Source: Sebastes aleutianus
Taxonomy: Eukaryota > Chordata > Actinopteri > Perciformes > Sebastidae
DNA length: 64,000 bases
Direction of reading: 5' to 3'
NCBI GenBank assembly: GCA_916700875.1
Contig: CAKAKS010000038.1
Coordinates: 16,991,826 to 17,055,825 of the forward strand
The position numbers and the translations under genes were made by a program. Below are positions 48,001 to 56,718 of this stretch, one piece after another. The notes beneath the pieces were generated by a model. That model was not told the origin of the DNA and did no database searches. It was given only the letters and a program-made list of their open reading frames with translations. Each line of letters begins with the position of its first letter. Position 1 is the first letter of the stretch.

Positions 48001-48593
48001 ATAACATCAGCTGACAGGAAGTAAACTTGGACCCAAACTGTTGCCTAGCAACGCAATTCTGTTGCAATTCCGTTGAAATGCACTAAAACGGAGCGTTTCA
48101 GACAGAGGATAAATACAGGTATATTCAGGCAGACAGTATGAGGAAATTAAAGTTGTTTTTTTTAACATTACAGCATGTAAACATGTTCTAGTAGAAACAC
48201 AAAATACAAGTATGAACCTGAAAATGAGCATGATATGGTACCTTTAAAGTCCTAATAGACCATGACTGCTTTTTTCAAAGGGGCCACAGTCTCCCTGAAA
48301 CATGCCATAATTAAAAGTTGTGTGGAAATATCTTTACAAGTGGCTTGCTTACATAAAACATTTGGGGAAAACCATCGACCCCCTGCAGAGAGCACAGCAG
48401 GGTCTGATTTTACACATGAGATGATAAAAAAAAAGATGCAGACTAATTGCTGGGTTATGATGGAGCTAATTGGCCCCTTAATGAGCCTCCACTACTCACC
48501 GGCACTGGAGGCTTGTGCGCAGACAGCGAGCACCGAGCAGCAGAGCAGGAGACACAGAGGAGCGCTGCCGTATGTGCGGAGCCAGGGAGTCAT
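33225..48593 (-). CDS. itgb8: Integrin beta-8 subunit (16 exons)
   Basis: Single-pass cell-surface receptor subunit. Integrin beta-8 pairs with alpha-V and binds latent TGF-beta. I joined 16 exons with GT-AG sites and matching phases (2,376 coding bases, 791 residues). Order: signal peptide (1-27 or so), Cys-rich PSI region (about 35-85), hybrid segment, beta-I domain (about 135-375) with the metal-site motif DVSAS and the TPEGG motif, second hybrid segment, Cys-rich I-EGF repeats (about 475-640), beta-tail, transmembrane helix (about 712-735) and a short tail without NPxY, which is typical of beta-8. Runs such as KRLLLLMTDQPSHLALDS and VYGKYCEIDDFSCPY match beta-8 far better than other beta subunits as I recall them. 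The 14 central exons are firm; the last exon is weaker. It lies convergent to sp8. Confidence 0.94.
33554..33717 (-). CDS. itgb8: itgb8 transmembrane exon
   Basis: It begins ECASNSRLV (human ECFSSPSYL) and has a hydrophobic helix, VGTFLGVCALTVLCGLVVVA, followed by a basic cytoplasmic boundary (SRLLLQKRG). Acceptor TGTCCACAG, donor AAG/GTTAGC, leaving in phase 0. If this donor were not used, the frame would run on about 20 residues to a stop near 33497. Confidence 0.88.
34418..34464. repeat. GT microsatellite beside the itgb8 beta-tail exon
   Basis: On the gene strand it is a CA run starting about a dozen bases after the donor of the exon at 34477-34593. Confidence 0.95.
34477..34593 (-). CDS. 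itgb8: itgb8 beta-tail exon (between exons 13 and 14)
   Basis: A 117-base, 39-codon exon, phase 1 to 1, so it can be skipped without shifting the frame. Acceptor CATTTTCAG, donor GTATAA. It encodes IQCMYISNDSCRYRFQTSS and ends LHISTRP. This resembles the beta-tail segment of other integrin betas: two cysteines about seven apart, then aromatic-x-aromatic, a Gly turn and an alternating strand. As I recall, human beta-8 goes directly from the exon 13 equivalent to the membrane-proximal ECFSS segment, so this may be retained here and lost in mammals. Confidence 0.78.
34602..34652. repeat. GA microsatellite forming an itgb8 splice tract
   Basis: On the gene strand it is a CT run that serves as the pyrimidine tract of the acceptor at 34594-34595. 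Confidence 0.95.
35228..35450. mobile_element. Family B inverted-end element, fragment in itgb8 intron
   Basis: Begins TTAAAGGTGCACTGTGAAGG and shares GTGTGCCAAGCGTGTAGG with 43195-43778 and 14575-14720. The right end was not located. Confidence 0.55.
35640..35743 (-). CDS. itgb8: itgb8 exon 13 (start of beta-tail)
   Basis: It encodes KCVDCHLAHGLTEKEAGHC, then CASLVGYMDDVS, aligning with human beta-8 NCMQCLHPHNLSQ and CALMEQQHYVDQTS. The acceptor tract is a pure CT run (the GA repeat at 35744-35764 on the + strand). Donor GTACGG, leaving in phase 1. Confidence 0.9.
35849..36071 (-). CDS. itgb8: itgb8 exon 12 (I-EGF 3 and 4)
   Basis: Cys-rich EGF-like repeats including CVCEDDWTGDSCGC, CSGRGRCVCGKCVC and FCERCPACQSTC. 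Cysteine spacing follows human beta-8. Acceptor TCCTCCTCAG, donor GTACAT, leaving in phase 2 so that the next exon completes a Trp codon. Confidence 0.95.
36175..36586 (-). CDS. itgb8: itgb8 exon 11 (hybrid end, I-EGF 1 and start of I-EGF 2)
   Basis: The largest exon (412 bases). It begins VYFNITIGMRSCPDD, passes CRCSCG, and reaches CSGRGVCECGRCVCEQT and VYGKYCEIDDFSCPYE, the I-EGF signature. The linker between the first EGF cysteines (ENQSSCRGSPNQEQRPAHG) is unlike human beta-8. Acceptor TTCCTGTGCAG, donor GTAAGT, leaving in phase 1. Confidence 0.95.
36605..37230. repeat. Probable dispersed repeat in itgb8 intron
   Basis: Contains GGCCAAAAGGTGGTACTACAAC and CCCATAGACTTACATTGGG, familiar features of teleost intronic repeats. 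No exon-like structure. Confidence 0.45.
38473..38613 (-). CDS. itgb8: itgb8 exon 10 (second part of hybrid domain)
   Basis: Forty-seven codons, phase 0 to 0. It begins RLLSEVSVSVSVEDK (human KLISEVKVQVENQ) and includes SPLCPNGSTVKDQTCSGV. The Val-Ser repeat comes from a short GTGTCN hexamer run. Acceptor GCTCCATCCAG, donor GTAAAC. Confidence 0.9.
39017..39072. repeat. GT microsatellite in itgb8 intron
   Basis: About 26 GT units. Confidence 0.95.
39626..39718 (-). CDS. itgb8: itgb8 exon 9 (end of beta-I domain)
   Basis: Thirty-one codons encoding ELVRLLPGSYLGKL and NLIELVVDAYK, matching the end of the beta-8 beta-I domain. Acceptor TTCTTTAG, donor GTACAG. The intron before it is only about 130 bases. 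Confidence 0.94.
39847..39942 (-). CDS. itgb8: itgb8 exon 8 (beta-I domain)
   Basis: Thirty-two codons, phase 0 to 0, including HPSLGQLSDKLLEN and IFAVEKQQYQWYE. Both align with human beta-8 (HPSLGQLSEKL, IFAVQGKQFHWYK). Acceptor CTTTTCAG, donor GTAATC. Confidence 0.96.
40270..41127. mobile_element. Foldback DNA transposon in itgb8 intron
   Basis: The two halves are inverted copies. Left TTAAAGGGATAATTTGGGTG pairs with right ACCCGAACTATCCCCTTAA; GGACGGGGCCGGCAGCAAAA pairs with TTTTGCTGCCGGCCCCGTCC; CTCGCCAAAGCCACCAGACTCC pairs with GGAGTCTGGTTGCTTTGGCGAG. Arms are roughly 400 bases with some divergence. No transposase. It lies in the intron between the beta-I exons at 41212-41370 and 39847-39942. 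Confidence 0.85.
41212..41370 (-). CDS. itgb8: itgb8 exon 7 (beta-I domain)
   Basis: It encodes EAKRLLLLMTDQPSHLALDS and LENNVYTGSTKM, nearly identical to human beta-8. Acceptor CTCTTTTAG, donor GTGAGA, 53 codons, phase 0 to 0. A foldback transposon ends about 85 bases downstream of the donor. Confidence 0.97.
42160..42325 (-). CDS. itgb8: itgb8 exon 6 (specificity loop and TPEGG motif)
   Basis: It encodes the specificity-determining loop (CRPAHGFHHVL; human is CMPPHGYIHVL as I recall) and RISGNMDTPEGGLDAMLQ, the conserved beta-I metal-site segment. Acceptor CTCACCAG, donor GTGTGT, leaving in phase 0. Confidence 0.97.
42709..42848 (-). CDS. itgb8: itgb8 exon 5 (beta-I domain)
   Basis: It encodes LGFGSFVDKPVSPYINVHP, a hallmark stretch of integrin beta-I domains (LGFGSxVDKxVxP). 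Acceptor TGGTCCAG, donor GTAAGA, leaving in phase 2. The next exon completes a Ser codon. Confidence 0.96.
43195..43778. mobile_element. Family B inverted-end element in itgb8 intron
   Basis: Begins TTAAAGGAACAGTGTGTAGG and ends TTACACACCGGTCCTTTAA, inverted matches of each other. About 584 bases, no transposase. It sits 40 bases downstream of itgb8 exon 4 on the gene strand. Confidence 0.75.
43819..43925 (-). CDS. itgb8: itgb8 exon 4 (metal-binding strand of beta-I domain)
   Basis: It encodes ERYPVDLYYLVDVSASM, the start of the beta-I domain with the metal-ion-dependent adhesion site motif D-x-S-x-S. The residues after it read QEN where ADMIDAS-competent beta subunits have an acidic pair. 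Acceptor TGCCTAG, donor GTAGGT, leaving in phase 0. Confidence 0.95.
44088..44259 (-). CDS. itgb8: itgb8 exon 3 (PSI end and start of hybrid domain)
   Basis: Bounded by a CCTTTTAG acceptor and a GTAGAT donor. It encodes SQRCDLPVKLLRRGC and ends in QDISVTLRPG, matching the human beta-8 pattern RCD...KGC...VSIQLRPG. Only the frame fixed by the neighbouring exons gives this match. It leaves in phase 1. Confidence 0.93.
45004..45391. mobile_element. Inverted-end MITE (AGAGGACCTATTATGC)
   Basis: Begins TTAAAGAGGACCTATTATGC and ends GCATAATAGGTCCTCTTTAA: perfect inverted ends of about 20 bases. About 390 bases, no coding capacity, in itgb8 intron 2. Confidence 0.85.
46444..46529 (-). CDS. itgb8: itgb8 exon 2 (PSI domain start)
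   Basis: The acceptor is CTCTCTGCAG and the donor GTAGGA. It encodes a Cys-rich segment with CTECLRRGPQCAWC, the standard integrin PSI pattern (CxxC, then CxWC). It enters in phase 1 and leaves in phase 0. The pyrimidine tract is made by a CT dinucleotide run. Confidence 0.93.
47354..47420. mobile_element. Retroposon 3' tail in itgb8 intron 1
   Basis: GATAAGATAAGATGAACCTTTATTAATCC, the same type as at 4198 and 14135. Confidence 0.5.
47729..48249. mobile_element. Inverted-end MITE (AAAGGTCCCATATT)
   Basis: Begins TTAAAGGTCCCATATT and ends GATATGGTACCTTTAAAG: imperfect inverted ends. The inner right part (CATGTAAACATGTTCTAGTAG, ACAAGTATGAACCTGAAAATGAGC) resembles the right part of the 45004-45391 element, so the two are related subfamilies. 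Confidence 0.75.
48500..48593 (-). CDS. itgb8: itgb8 exon 1 (signal peptide)
   Basis: The ATG at 48593-48591 begins a protein with a basic start (MTPWLRTYGSAP) and a hydrophobic Leu/Cys core, then VCAQASSA, a plausible signal peptidase site. The donor after 48500 is GGTGAGT, and the exon ends in phase 1. No earlier in-frame Met was needed. Confidence 0.85.
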
Positions 48594-49090
48594 ATTATCC
48601 TCTCCACACCGGAGCAGAAGCAGCAGCAGCAGCAGGCGGAGCAGAGGATGAACACGCAGCTACTGGAGAGCCGCGGGGCATTGTCGAATCACCCGATAAC
48701 CTTCTAATCTCCCGGAGAGGTAGTCACATCCAACCCGGGTTAAATCAGCTTACAAGCGTGGACCACGAGAGGAGGTGAAGCAAGCGGCTGGGTCTCGTCG
48801 TCGCTCCATCTGTTTCCATCCAGCCAGCCAGCCGCAGGTGTGTGCGACGTGGAGCTCGTCTCACAGCCGCTGGTGAGGTCTCATCCCGGGACAGAGCGGA
48901 GTTACACGAGTACCAGCGTGCGCACCATAAACATGCTGAGTGAACATCCCACAAGGAGAGAGAGCAGGAGTAGTGACCGTGTTTTAACCGCTGGACTGAC
49001 TGACTCAGGCAGGCGGTGCCATGGCAACGACGCTGTCCTCTCTCTCTCTCTCTCTCTCAGAGAGGGAGGGAAGAGAGACAAATAAGGAGA
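48594..49090 (-). promoter_or_regulatory. itgb8: itgb8 5' UTR / promoter region
   Basis: The DNA just upstream of the itgb8 start is GC-rich for this window and has many CpG dinucleotides (about 48,600-48,930), the usual look of a vertebrate promoter. It includes a CAG/GCA run (about 48,618-48,634) and ends in CT/GA runs at 49,035-49,100. No TATA box stood out and the transcription start is not determinable here. Confidence 0.45.
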
Positions 49091-49221
49091 GAGAGAGGGA
49101 GAGACATAAAGTGCTTACTACAAGTAGTTGTGTGGTGGGGTGCATTCCAAGTGAACCATGGCCTTGAATTGATGTTTATATTGCTTCTTCTTCTTCAGGG
49201 AGCTGTTTGAACACTGAGGGC

Positions 49222-49440
49222 TCCTGTGTGTGTGTGTGTGTGTGTGAGTGTGAGAGTGTGTGTGAGAGTCTGTGTGTGTGTGAGAGTGTGAGTGTGTGTG
49301 TGTGCGTACGATACGACACGATACGACACGAAAAGATACGATGCAACACGATACGACGCGATACGACGCGATACGACACGACACGACACGACACGACACG
49401 ATACCATACGATACGATACAACTTTATTGTCAGTTTGCAC
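49222..49440. repeat. GT/GAGTG repeat joined to an ACGAY minisatellite and retroposon tail
   Basis: A GT/GAGT tract (49222-49307) passes into a pentamer array of ACGAT/ACGAC units (about 49309-49421), then into ACAACTTTATTGTCAGTTTGCACTG, a retroposon-end type also seen near 4395. The long frames here (RYDTTRHDTT and its complement) are translated repeat, not genes. Confidence 0.85.
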
Positions 49441-49592
49441 TGAAATTCATTTTGCATCCATAGGCAGCTCAGTTTGAGAAAAAGTACACATACAATAAAC
49501 ATACTGTTACCATAAACAGACAGACAAGTAAGACCCATCAGACAAAAAAACAAAACACATCACCATTATTCATACATAACCCATTACAAAAT

Positions 49593-49593
<1 letters not shown>

Positions 49594-49633
<40 letters not shown>
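49594..49633. repeat. GT microsatellite
   Basis: About 19 GT units. Confidence 0.9.
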
Positions 49634-49634
<1 letters not shown>

Positions 49635-49639
49635 AGGGG

Positions 49640-50610
49640 GGAGACCCAAACTGTGGTTGGATGATGGGGTAAAGAGAGGAAGGGTGGGGGTCAATAAAAG
49701 CAGAGCTCTTGCAGAGAGGGGGTTCACAAGCTGGTGCTCAGGAGGAGGAGGAGGAGTAGGAGGAGGAAGAAGGGGGTTTGCGTCCATTGTGCACAGATTC
49801 CAATGACATTGAGTAACCTCGCCTCGCCGGCTGCTCCGCTGAGCCGGAGCCAGAAACTTTTACTAAACAACTCAACATTTTAAGCTGGAGGAAAACAGAG
49901 CCGCCGTGACGGGGACAAAAGACTACTAAATAGTCTACCATCTTTGGCATGATCCTATATGTGCTTGTTTTGCTTGGCACGCAGCCTGAACTGTGATTGT
50001 GCCAACCAGTAAAGCTCACACTCTCACAGTATAGTCCCTTATCTCCTCTGTTTGACCCCGTCTGTCGCTCAGAGGAGCTGCATGGGGCCCGAGCCAGCCT
50101 CTCCTCTCATTCATTCACATAATTTGTCAATTTTTGGAAGAGGGAGTGCTATAACACCTCCCCGTGCGCGCCCTCTCAGCAGTCACTCTCAATTATGGTA
50201 ATGATGCAAACACACACCACACTGTTTTCTAAGTGTGTGAAACATCCCTGAAACCCAGACTCAAAGCCCCTCCACTCATAGAGACGCCTGTAGTCTCTCC
50301 TCTCTGGGCTCGGGTGGAAGAGGAGGGTTGGGTCTGGAGGACAAAATATGGATGTGTTCTCCGCTGAGCAAACTTGATAATGGACTCTAGTGTAAACACA
50401 CGCTCGACCCTGTCAATACTGGTCAACATCAGCATCTTAATGTCGTCGTTGTAAAGCTGACACAAAACACTCTTCTTCTCTATCATTCCTCCCCCACCTT
50501 TTTAACCTTCCTGCCCTCCCCCCTTGTTTCTCTTTCTCTCCCCGTGGTGTGTTTGTGTTAGCAGTCGGCTGGGCTTTCCATCATGCTGGTCTGGTCTCAT
50601 TACACTCCAG

Positions 50611-50652
<42 letters not shown>

Positions 50653-51300
50653 TTGGTTCATGTCCACTTTTAAAGCCACAACTCCCACTCTAACACCTGC
50701 ACAAATGTCTTTCCGAGTCGCCCCCTTTAACAGTCGAGTCATCTCACTGATTTTAATAGTCACTCTCCCACAGTGTTTGAGAGTGGGACCCACATTTCTT
50801 CTTTCTGCACACATTCTTTGGCTGAGTTGATGTGAGGACAACGTAGGGGTCAAAGGTGATGTGGGAGCCAAGTGGGGATTCCCAATGCACAGGAGTGGAA
50901 GTAACAAATTACATTTACTCTCGTTACTCTAACAAAGTTGTGTTTCTTGTGTAGCCTACTTTTAAATCTGTCATTTGACTTTTATTTAAGTAGCCTAGCC
51001 TACTTTTTATCTCAAGTATTGTAGGCCTACTTTGCTACATTTCGAGTTGCATCCGTTTGAGTAAAAACAAAAGTCACATGAATAAGTCCTGATAAATGTG
51101 ACAATGGAACAGAAGACATCTTTACATGTACATGTTGCACATAATCATCCAGTCCATGTATGTCCAATCCAGTATTTATTTATTTGCACTATTTGTATTG
51201 TTTACAACTTCCAGAACACCTGACTCGTATAGCCTATAGACATTTTATTTTATTGTATTCATTTTTTATTGTTGGTCATTGGTGCTTTTTATATATATTA
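49640..51300. other. Intergenic DNA upstream of itgb8, no gene recognised
   Basis: A GGA trinucleotide run at 49740-49775 and mixed-composition DNA. The frame at 50486-50229 (- strand, MIEKKSVLCQLYNDDIKMLM) is the only one without obvious repeat bias; I do not recognise it and see no flanking splice sites. It could be regulatory DNA of itgb8. Confidence 0.35.
50612..50649. repeat. CA microsatellite
   Basis: About 19 CA units. Confidence 0.9.
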
Positions 51301-51302
51301 AC

Positions 51303-51694
51303 TAGGGCTGTCAAAGTTAACATGATAATAACGCGGGTACCCACGAGTCTCCCCTTTACAGACATGCCGACTCACTGTTGTTGCCTGTTGGGCTTGAGTT
51401 TGCCATGTTATGATTTGAGCATATTTTTTATGCTAAATGCAGTACCTGTGAGGGTTTCTGGACAATATTTGTTATTGTTTTGTGCTGCTAATTGATTTCC
51501 AATAATAAATATATACATTTGCATAGAGAAAGCATATTTGCCCACTCCCATGTTGGTAAGAATATTAAATACCTGACAAATCTCCCTTTAAGGTACATTT
51601 TGAACAGATAAAAAAAAGTTCGATTAATCGTGATTAACTATGGACAATCATGCGATTAATCACGATTAAATATTTTAATCAATTGACAGCCCTA
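51303..51694. mobile_element. Family A inverted-end element, internally deleted
   Basis: Begins TAGGGCTGTCAAAGTTAAC and ends AATTGACAGCCCTA. Compared with 6512-7162 it lacks about 260 internal bases; it jumps from the left end straight to GGTACCCACGAGTCTCCCC. No coding capacity. Confidence 0.8.
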
Positions 51695-51714
51695 ATATTT
51701 ATATAAGGAGATAA

Positions 51715-52039
51715 ATCAGCTGCAGCACAGAAGAAGCTGCAGGTATCACTCGACTGAGAATCGGACATACAGGTCTTTAACCATACATTATAGGCAAGCA
51801 CCCAACTATGCACATATTGTAATCAACCAGAAACTGTCGAACATGTACTGATACACTGCAGGATTTACAGTATCCAGAGGAATCCCCTTTTACAGTCACT
51901 AAGGAAGGCAAAACATCAGGACTTTTCATTGTCAGGTCTATTGGGGGAATACAGCAGATAACATATACCGTGAAATTATTCAGTTTTTAAGAGAAACTGA
52001 TTTAGTTAAACGAATCTAGAGTTTTCATCATTATTATTA

Positions 52040-52072
<33 letters not shown>

Positions 52073-52190
52073 TATTTTGTTTCTGCACAATCTCCTGCTC
52101 CACACTCCAGTCCAGATGGTGGCGGTAATGCACCTCTAAGATGGTTTGCCAATCGCCAATAAACACCGAAGAAGAAGAAGAAGCTGCAGG
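51715..52190 (+). mobile_element. LINE 3' end (decayed reverse transcriptase C-terminus)
   Basis: Translated in shifting frames, the segment yields TRLRIGHTGL, then ETVEHVL-like and C-terminal pieces (IYREIIQFLRET), a pattern seen at the end of fish LINE polyproteins. Stops and frameshifts break it. After an ATT run comes a non-coding tail (CACTCCAGTCCAGATGGTGGCGG, CAATAAACACCGAAG) and a terminal GAA repeat. Confidence 0.65.
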
Positions 52191-52957
52191 TGTGGTTAAA
52201 GAAATGTTGCAGCCATCTTAATTAATGGCTGATTTAATGCACTACCTGGAGACCACGCTAAGTGACCCAGGATGTTCGTGAACGAGTAGACAATTGAACC
52301 TTTTGAACAAGATTGTGGAGGGCCTCTTGGCACCGTTCATACAGGTGAGTTAAACATCCATTGTATCCATGACAACAACACACTGCTTAACTTGGATGAG
52401 AATGCCCAGCAACCAATTTGTTGCTTAGCAACGTGCTGTGATTGCGTGATGCGTGCTTCCCGGTGTGTAAGTGCTGGTGCAGCTGCAGTGGAGTTTATAT
52501 TGTTTACAGGTATCCACCTAGTCTGCTGGTGATGTTTTATTCTTCTGTTGATTCTAAAATTAGTTTATCATTTTTGTTGAATTGTTTGAGTTTTGTCTTG
52601 AGGAAGGCAGTTGTATAATTGGATAATTGATAATCAGTTGTATTGTATGCACAGACTGCAGATTGCCCGTATGTTGGTTTGAGCAGAGGGAGTCTTGTTG
52701 ATGATGTTGTTCCACTTGTGTATAATTTCACATTTAATGCAATCTATTTGTCCTTATCTTGAATCTTGAAATCTTGAATCAATCTTAATTACATTTTTTA
52801 CATAAGAACTTTTTACTTTTACTTGCGTAAAATGTAGTAACAGCGTACATTTACTTAAGTAGCCTACACTATTCTAGTACTCTCTCCACCTCCACAAGTG
52901 TACAAAGTGAGTGACTTGGAAATAAGACATATGGGTAAAACTTTTGTTTGTGATCAT

Positions 52958-53571
52958 AGGAATGCACCGATCCAACTTTTTTAGTCCCAATGCCGATAGC
53001 GATATCTGGGCTTTGGGTATCGGCTGATACCGAGTACCAGTCCGATACCAGTGTTTAATTAATAAACTGTATGCCCCACTGTGTGGAAGTGATTGGGATC
53101 ATTCTTTTATGTGTAAGACAACATCAGGCTTGACTTAATCATTGCTTTCCTAACTTTGTAAAGCAAAATGTAACTAATAAATACAAGGGATGAGCATCCC
53201 AAGCAAAAATACTATTCAAAAATCACTGTAAATTAGTCGTTAACGACTATTAACAAAAATCTAAAATTATGACCCATCCCTGATAAATACATAGACATTT
53301 AGTGAATTGTTCTTTATTATTAAAATGATAAATCATACACCAGCGACTTGGTGGAAAATCTTTACAATTCAAGTGTGGGCCTTTTAAATGCAGCAACAAA
53401 TTGGTCAAAACGTATTAAACAGGATGTAAAATTACAGTATATAGTGTATATATTATATATACATAAAATTGAGTTGAATGGCTCAGCCCCATTGTCACCG
53501 ATATCCGATCCATCTATTTGAATCGGTATCGGCCCGATATCCGATCCAGTATCGGTGTCGGTGCATCCCTA
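52958..53571. mobile_element. Inverted-end element (GGTGCATCCCT type)
   Basis: Begins AGGAATGCACCGATCC and ends GTCGGTGCATCCCT, inverted matches, with repeated CCGATATCCGATCC motifs. A second, partial copy lies at about 54,400-54,675 (ending CGGTATTGGTGCGTCTC). No coding capacity. Confidence 0.75.
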
Positions 53572-53617
53572 GACTCTCAGTGTCATTAACTGTAGGTGGG
53601 AGCCTGCATCACACAAT

Positions 53618-53621
<4 letters not shown>

Positions 53622-53654
<33 letters not shown>

Positions 53655-53802
53655 ATTAATTAGAATGTCCTCCTAAAGAATTATATGTCATCATGATTCA
53701 GTTATAGACATATCAATGAGTTCCCCTCTCATATCTCATGATCTGGCATTTAGTGACTGAATTCCCCCTCAGCAGCGTAATTCCCTCCCACACATGCAGC
53801 CC

Positions 53803-53842
<40 letters not shown>
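53622..53842. repeat. TA and CA microsatellites
   Basis: TA run at about 53622-53651 and CA run at 53810-53842. Confidence 0.9.
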
Positions 53843-53844
<2 letters not shown>

Positions 53845-55024
53845 AATAGTGAATTGTTTGTTTTCATATGAAGTAGAGTTGAAGTTTATGTGCAGCGTCT
53901 GTCAAAACTGCACATCCAAAAATCAGGAATGAGGTAACAGAGATTTAAATTTGGCTACCCACAGACAAACTCATTTCACTTTATGACGTCATGAAAGTCC
54001 AAAAATAGCAGAGGAAGCTTTTTTGTTCCTGTTTCTCTGTGTGTGTATTCATGTATTTCTACCGATTTAGTCTAAGAGTGTCCTCCATGGAAACTCAACG
54101 TAGAACTGAAATTTTTGAGGTGATAGTGAGACACAGTTGCTTGTTCAGACATGGTCACATTGTCTGGTCCTCGTGTTTCTGTTGTGACCACTTCACTATT
54201 TTGAATGTCACAATGGCAACAATCTGCACGTTGTTGTGTGAACTATATCCCAATTGCTTGACTACAGGAATTCCCAGTGAAGTGGTGAATCTGTTTTTGA
54301 TCCTTATTCTGCAAATAATGAAATAGATGAATGTCTTGACTGTAGATGACTCAGCTGGTATAATGTGCTGAACAACCAAAAATTAATACATGGGTATAAA
54401 TTTACTTAATTGTTAATTATCATTAAAATAATAAATCGTGCAACAGCAACTTGGTAAAAAATCTTAAAAATTATCAGGAATTACTATTCAAATGTAAACC
54501 TTTTTAATGCAGCAACAAGTTGGTCAAAACTGAAACAGGAATTCAAATTAAAGTATATAATGTATATAGGATGTAAACATAGAACTGAATTGAATAGATC
54601 GGCCCCATTGTCACTGATACCCGATCCAGCTATTTGAGTCAGTATCGGCCTGATATCGGTATTGGTGCGTCTCTAATCTGCAGTGATGACAGTAGTGGAG
54701 ATCTTCTCCTTTTCATACAAAGGGAGATTTGTGCTCCTTTATTTAAAATCCATGTCGTGTAGCTGTCCTGTTTGTTTGTCTTTTGGGAAATAAATGTGCA
54801 TCTGTTCTTCATGAATAATGTATTTGTTGACCTTCAGTGCCGAGCAGTGAGTCTACAGAAAAACATAAATGAGGAGAGCAAATGTACTAAAAATACTGCA
54901 AGCTTGGCAGGTACTCCTTTAGCAAATAAATCTTCAAGACAAAGGGATGTATTTAGTAATTACATGAACAATTAAAGCATTCATTAATACCTTTCGTTGA
55001 CCTAGAACACATTTATGCATAGGT

Positions 55025-56718
55025 TTCTATTAGAGGGCGACCAATTTATTGGTTTGGCCAATTAATTGCCGCCGATGAGACGTTTTACAAACCATCGTGA
55101 TCAGTGGAACTGGGCTCTGATAGTTGCGGATGGCTGCGCAGCCTCCAGTCAGGCGGTGACATAAATCACCATTTTGCATAGAGGCTCCATTCACAAAGTC
55201 AAGATAGAGAGGGAGGAAAAAGAAATATTTCTCAATTATATAATGCAACACTATCGTCTCTTTATCCACGATACAAGACAGGCAGCTAGGGAGGAAAATA
55301 AATCATTCCCTGTTACTTTAACTTGCTTACCAATTTGGCATTCTGTCTTCCAAATAATCCAGCCATGTAACTATCCATTCATAAAATGAAATCACACACT
55401 TTAAAGTGGCAGTAAGCAGTATATATTTTGCATCATTGGGCAAAAATTTCATAAAAACCTTTCAGCATATTGTAATTCAAGTGTTCTGAGAGAAAACTAG
55501 ACTTCTGCACCTCCTCATGGCTCTGTTTTCAGGCTTTAGAAAATCTAGCCCGTGACGGGAGACTTTGACCAATCAGAGGGCATTTCATTGAGAGAGCGTT
55601 CCTATTGGCTGTGCTCCGGTCATGTGACCGGAACTTGGCGTTCCTTCACCAGATTTCACAATGGCGGCGGCGTCACATTTGAGGCGAGAAATAGGCATTA
55701 ACGTAACATAATATTGATTCATATTTGATCAGCGTTGCCTAGTTTGACCATTTGGTCGGAGTTCGCGAGTGATTGACAGCCGGCTCTCATAGACGGCAGC
55801 TGGACAGCAGACCTCAGATCAGCTCTTACTGCTTGTTTTCCTCCGGTCTGTGAAATCTTGCAGATGCCGTTAGGAGCACCGGAGGACACAGAGGCACATG
55901 ATTTTTTTCAGGTTACCTGTTTCATGTACTACTGTCACGATATATCGTTCTATAAAAATAACTTTTTAAAATCATATTTGCTCCAATCTCGCCTACTTCA
56001 GCTTTAAGATCTTCCTTACCCCAGGAATTTGCATGAACATTAATGATTTGTAAGAGTGGCATTTAACAAATGTAACGGGACGTGCAACAGAAATAATCCT
56101 GGCCAGTCGTACTGTAAACCACAGAACAGTGCATCGCCCATTGCAAACAAATAGAACATATTCCAACGATGTAATCCACCAGGTCTAGGGCTAACCCGAA
56201 TGCTTCGAAGATTCAAAGCTTCGACCGTTGCCATGGTAATCGACCTCCAAATCACTATTCAAATGCTTCATTTAAATTTTTTTTAAATATAAGTATGTAA
56301 TAATAAAGTATAAATCCCCAGGAAATAAGGGATAATCCCACAACATTATTCATATTGAACATTAATTATTATTAGTTATTCTCAGACGGATATCGCTGTT
56401 TGTTGTGTGTACAGTAGTGCGGCAGCAGCACTGTCCCGGTCACTGAAACGAGGAAGATGGAGACAGCCAGAAGAACATGTCAGCCTGCCACGCCGCTCCG
56501 CGAAGTTTTGAATATCTTTGAATATTTCTCACCAAACCTTCGAAGCCCAAAAATGGTATTCGTGACAGCCCTAACGAAATCACACTTCAGGATTTTCAGA
56601 CATCTTCATTCAGAAGTAAAGAAGATGTCAGCAAATTAATCGTCTATCTGCTTTTTCCTGCTCCGAACTATCGTTATTATATCGGCCTTTAAAAGTCCAA
56701 ATTGGTCAACCTCTAGTT
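55025..56718. mobile_element. Nested stack of inverted-end elements
   Basis: The outer element begins TAGAGGGCGACCAATTTATTGG and ends CCAAATTGGTCAACCTCTA. Inside are at least two others: about 55,400-56,007 (ends TTAAAGTGGCAGTAAGC and CTACTTCAGCTTTAA) and about 56,187-56,573 (ends CTAGGGCTAACCCGAAT and ATTCGTGACAGCCCTA). None encodes a recognisable transposase. Confidence 0.65.

Noticed and set aside
49118..49553. Frames with repeated RYDTTRHDTT or RVVSCRVVSYR
   Set aside because: They come from the ACGAY pentamer array and the GT tract; they are not proteins.
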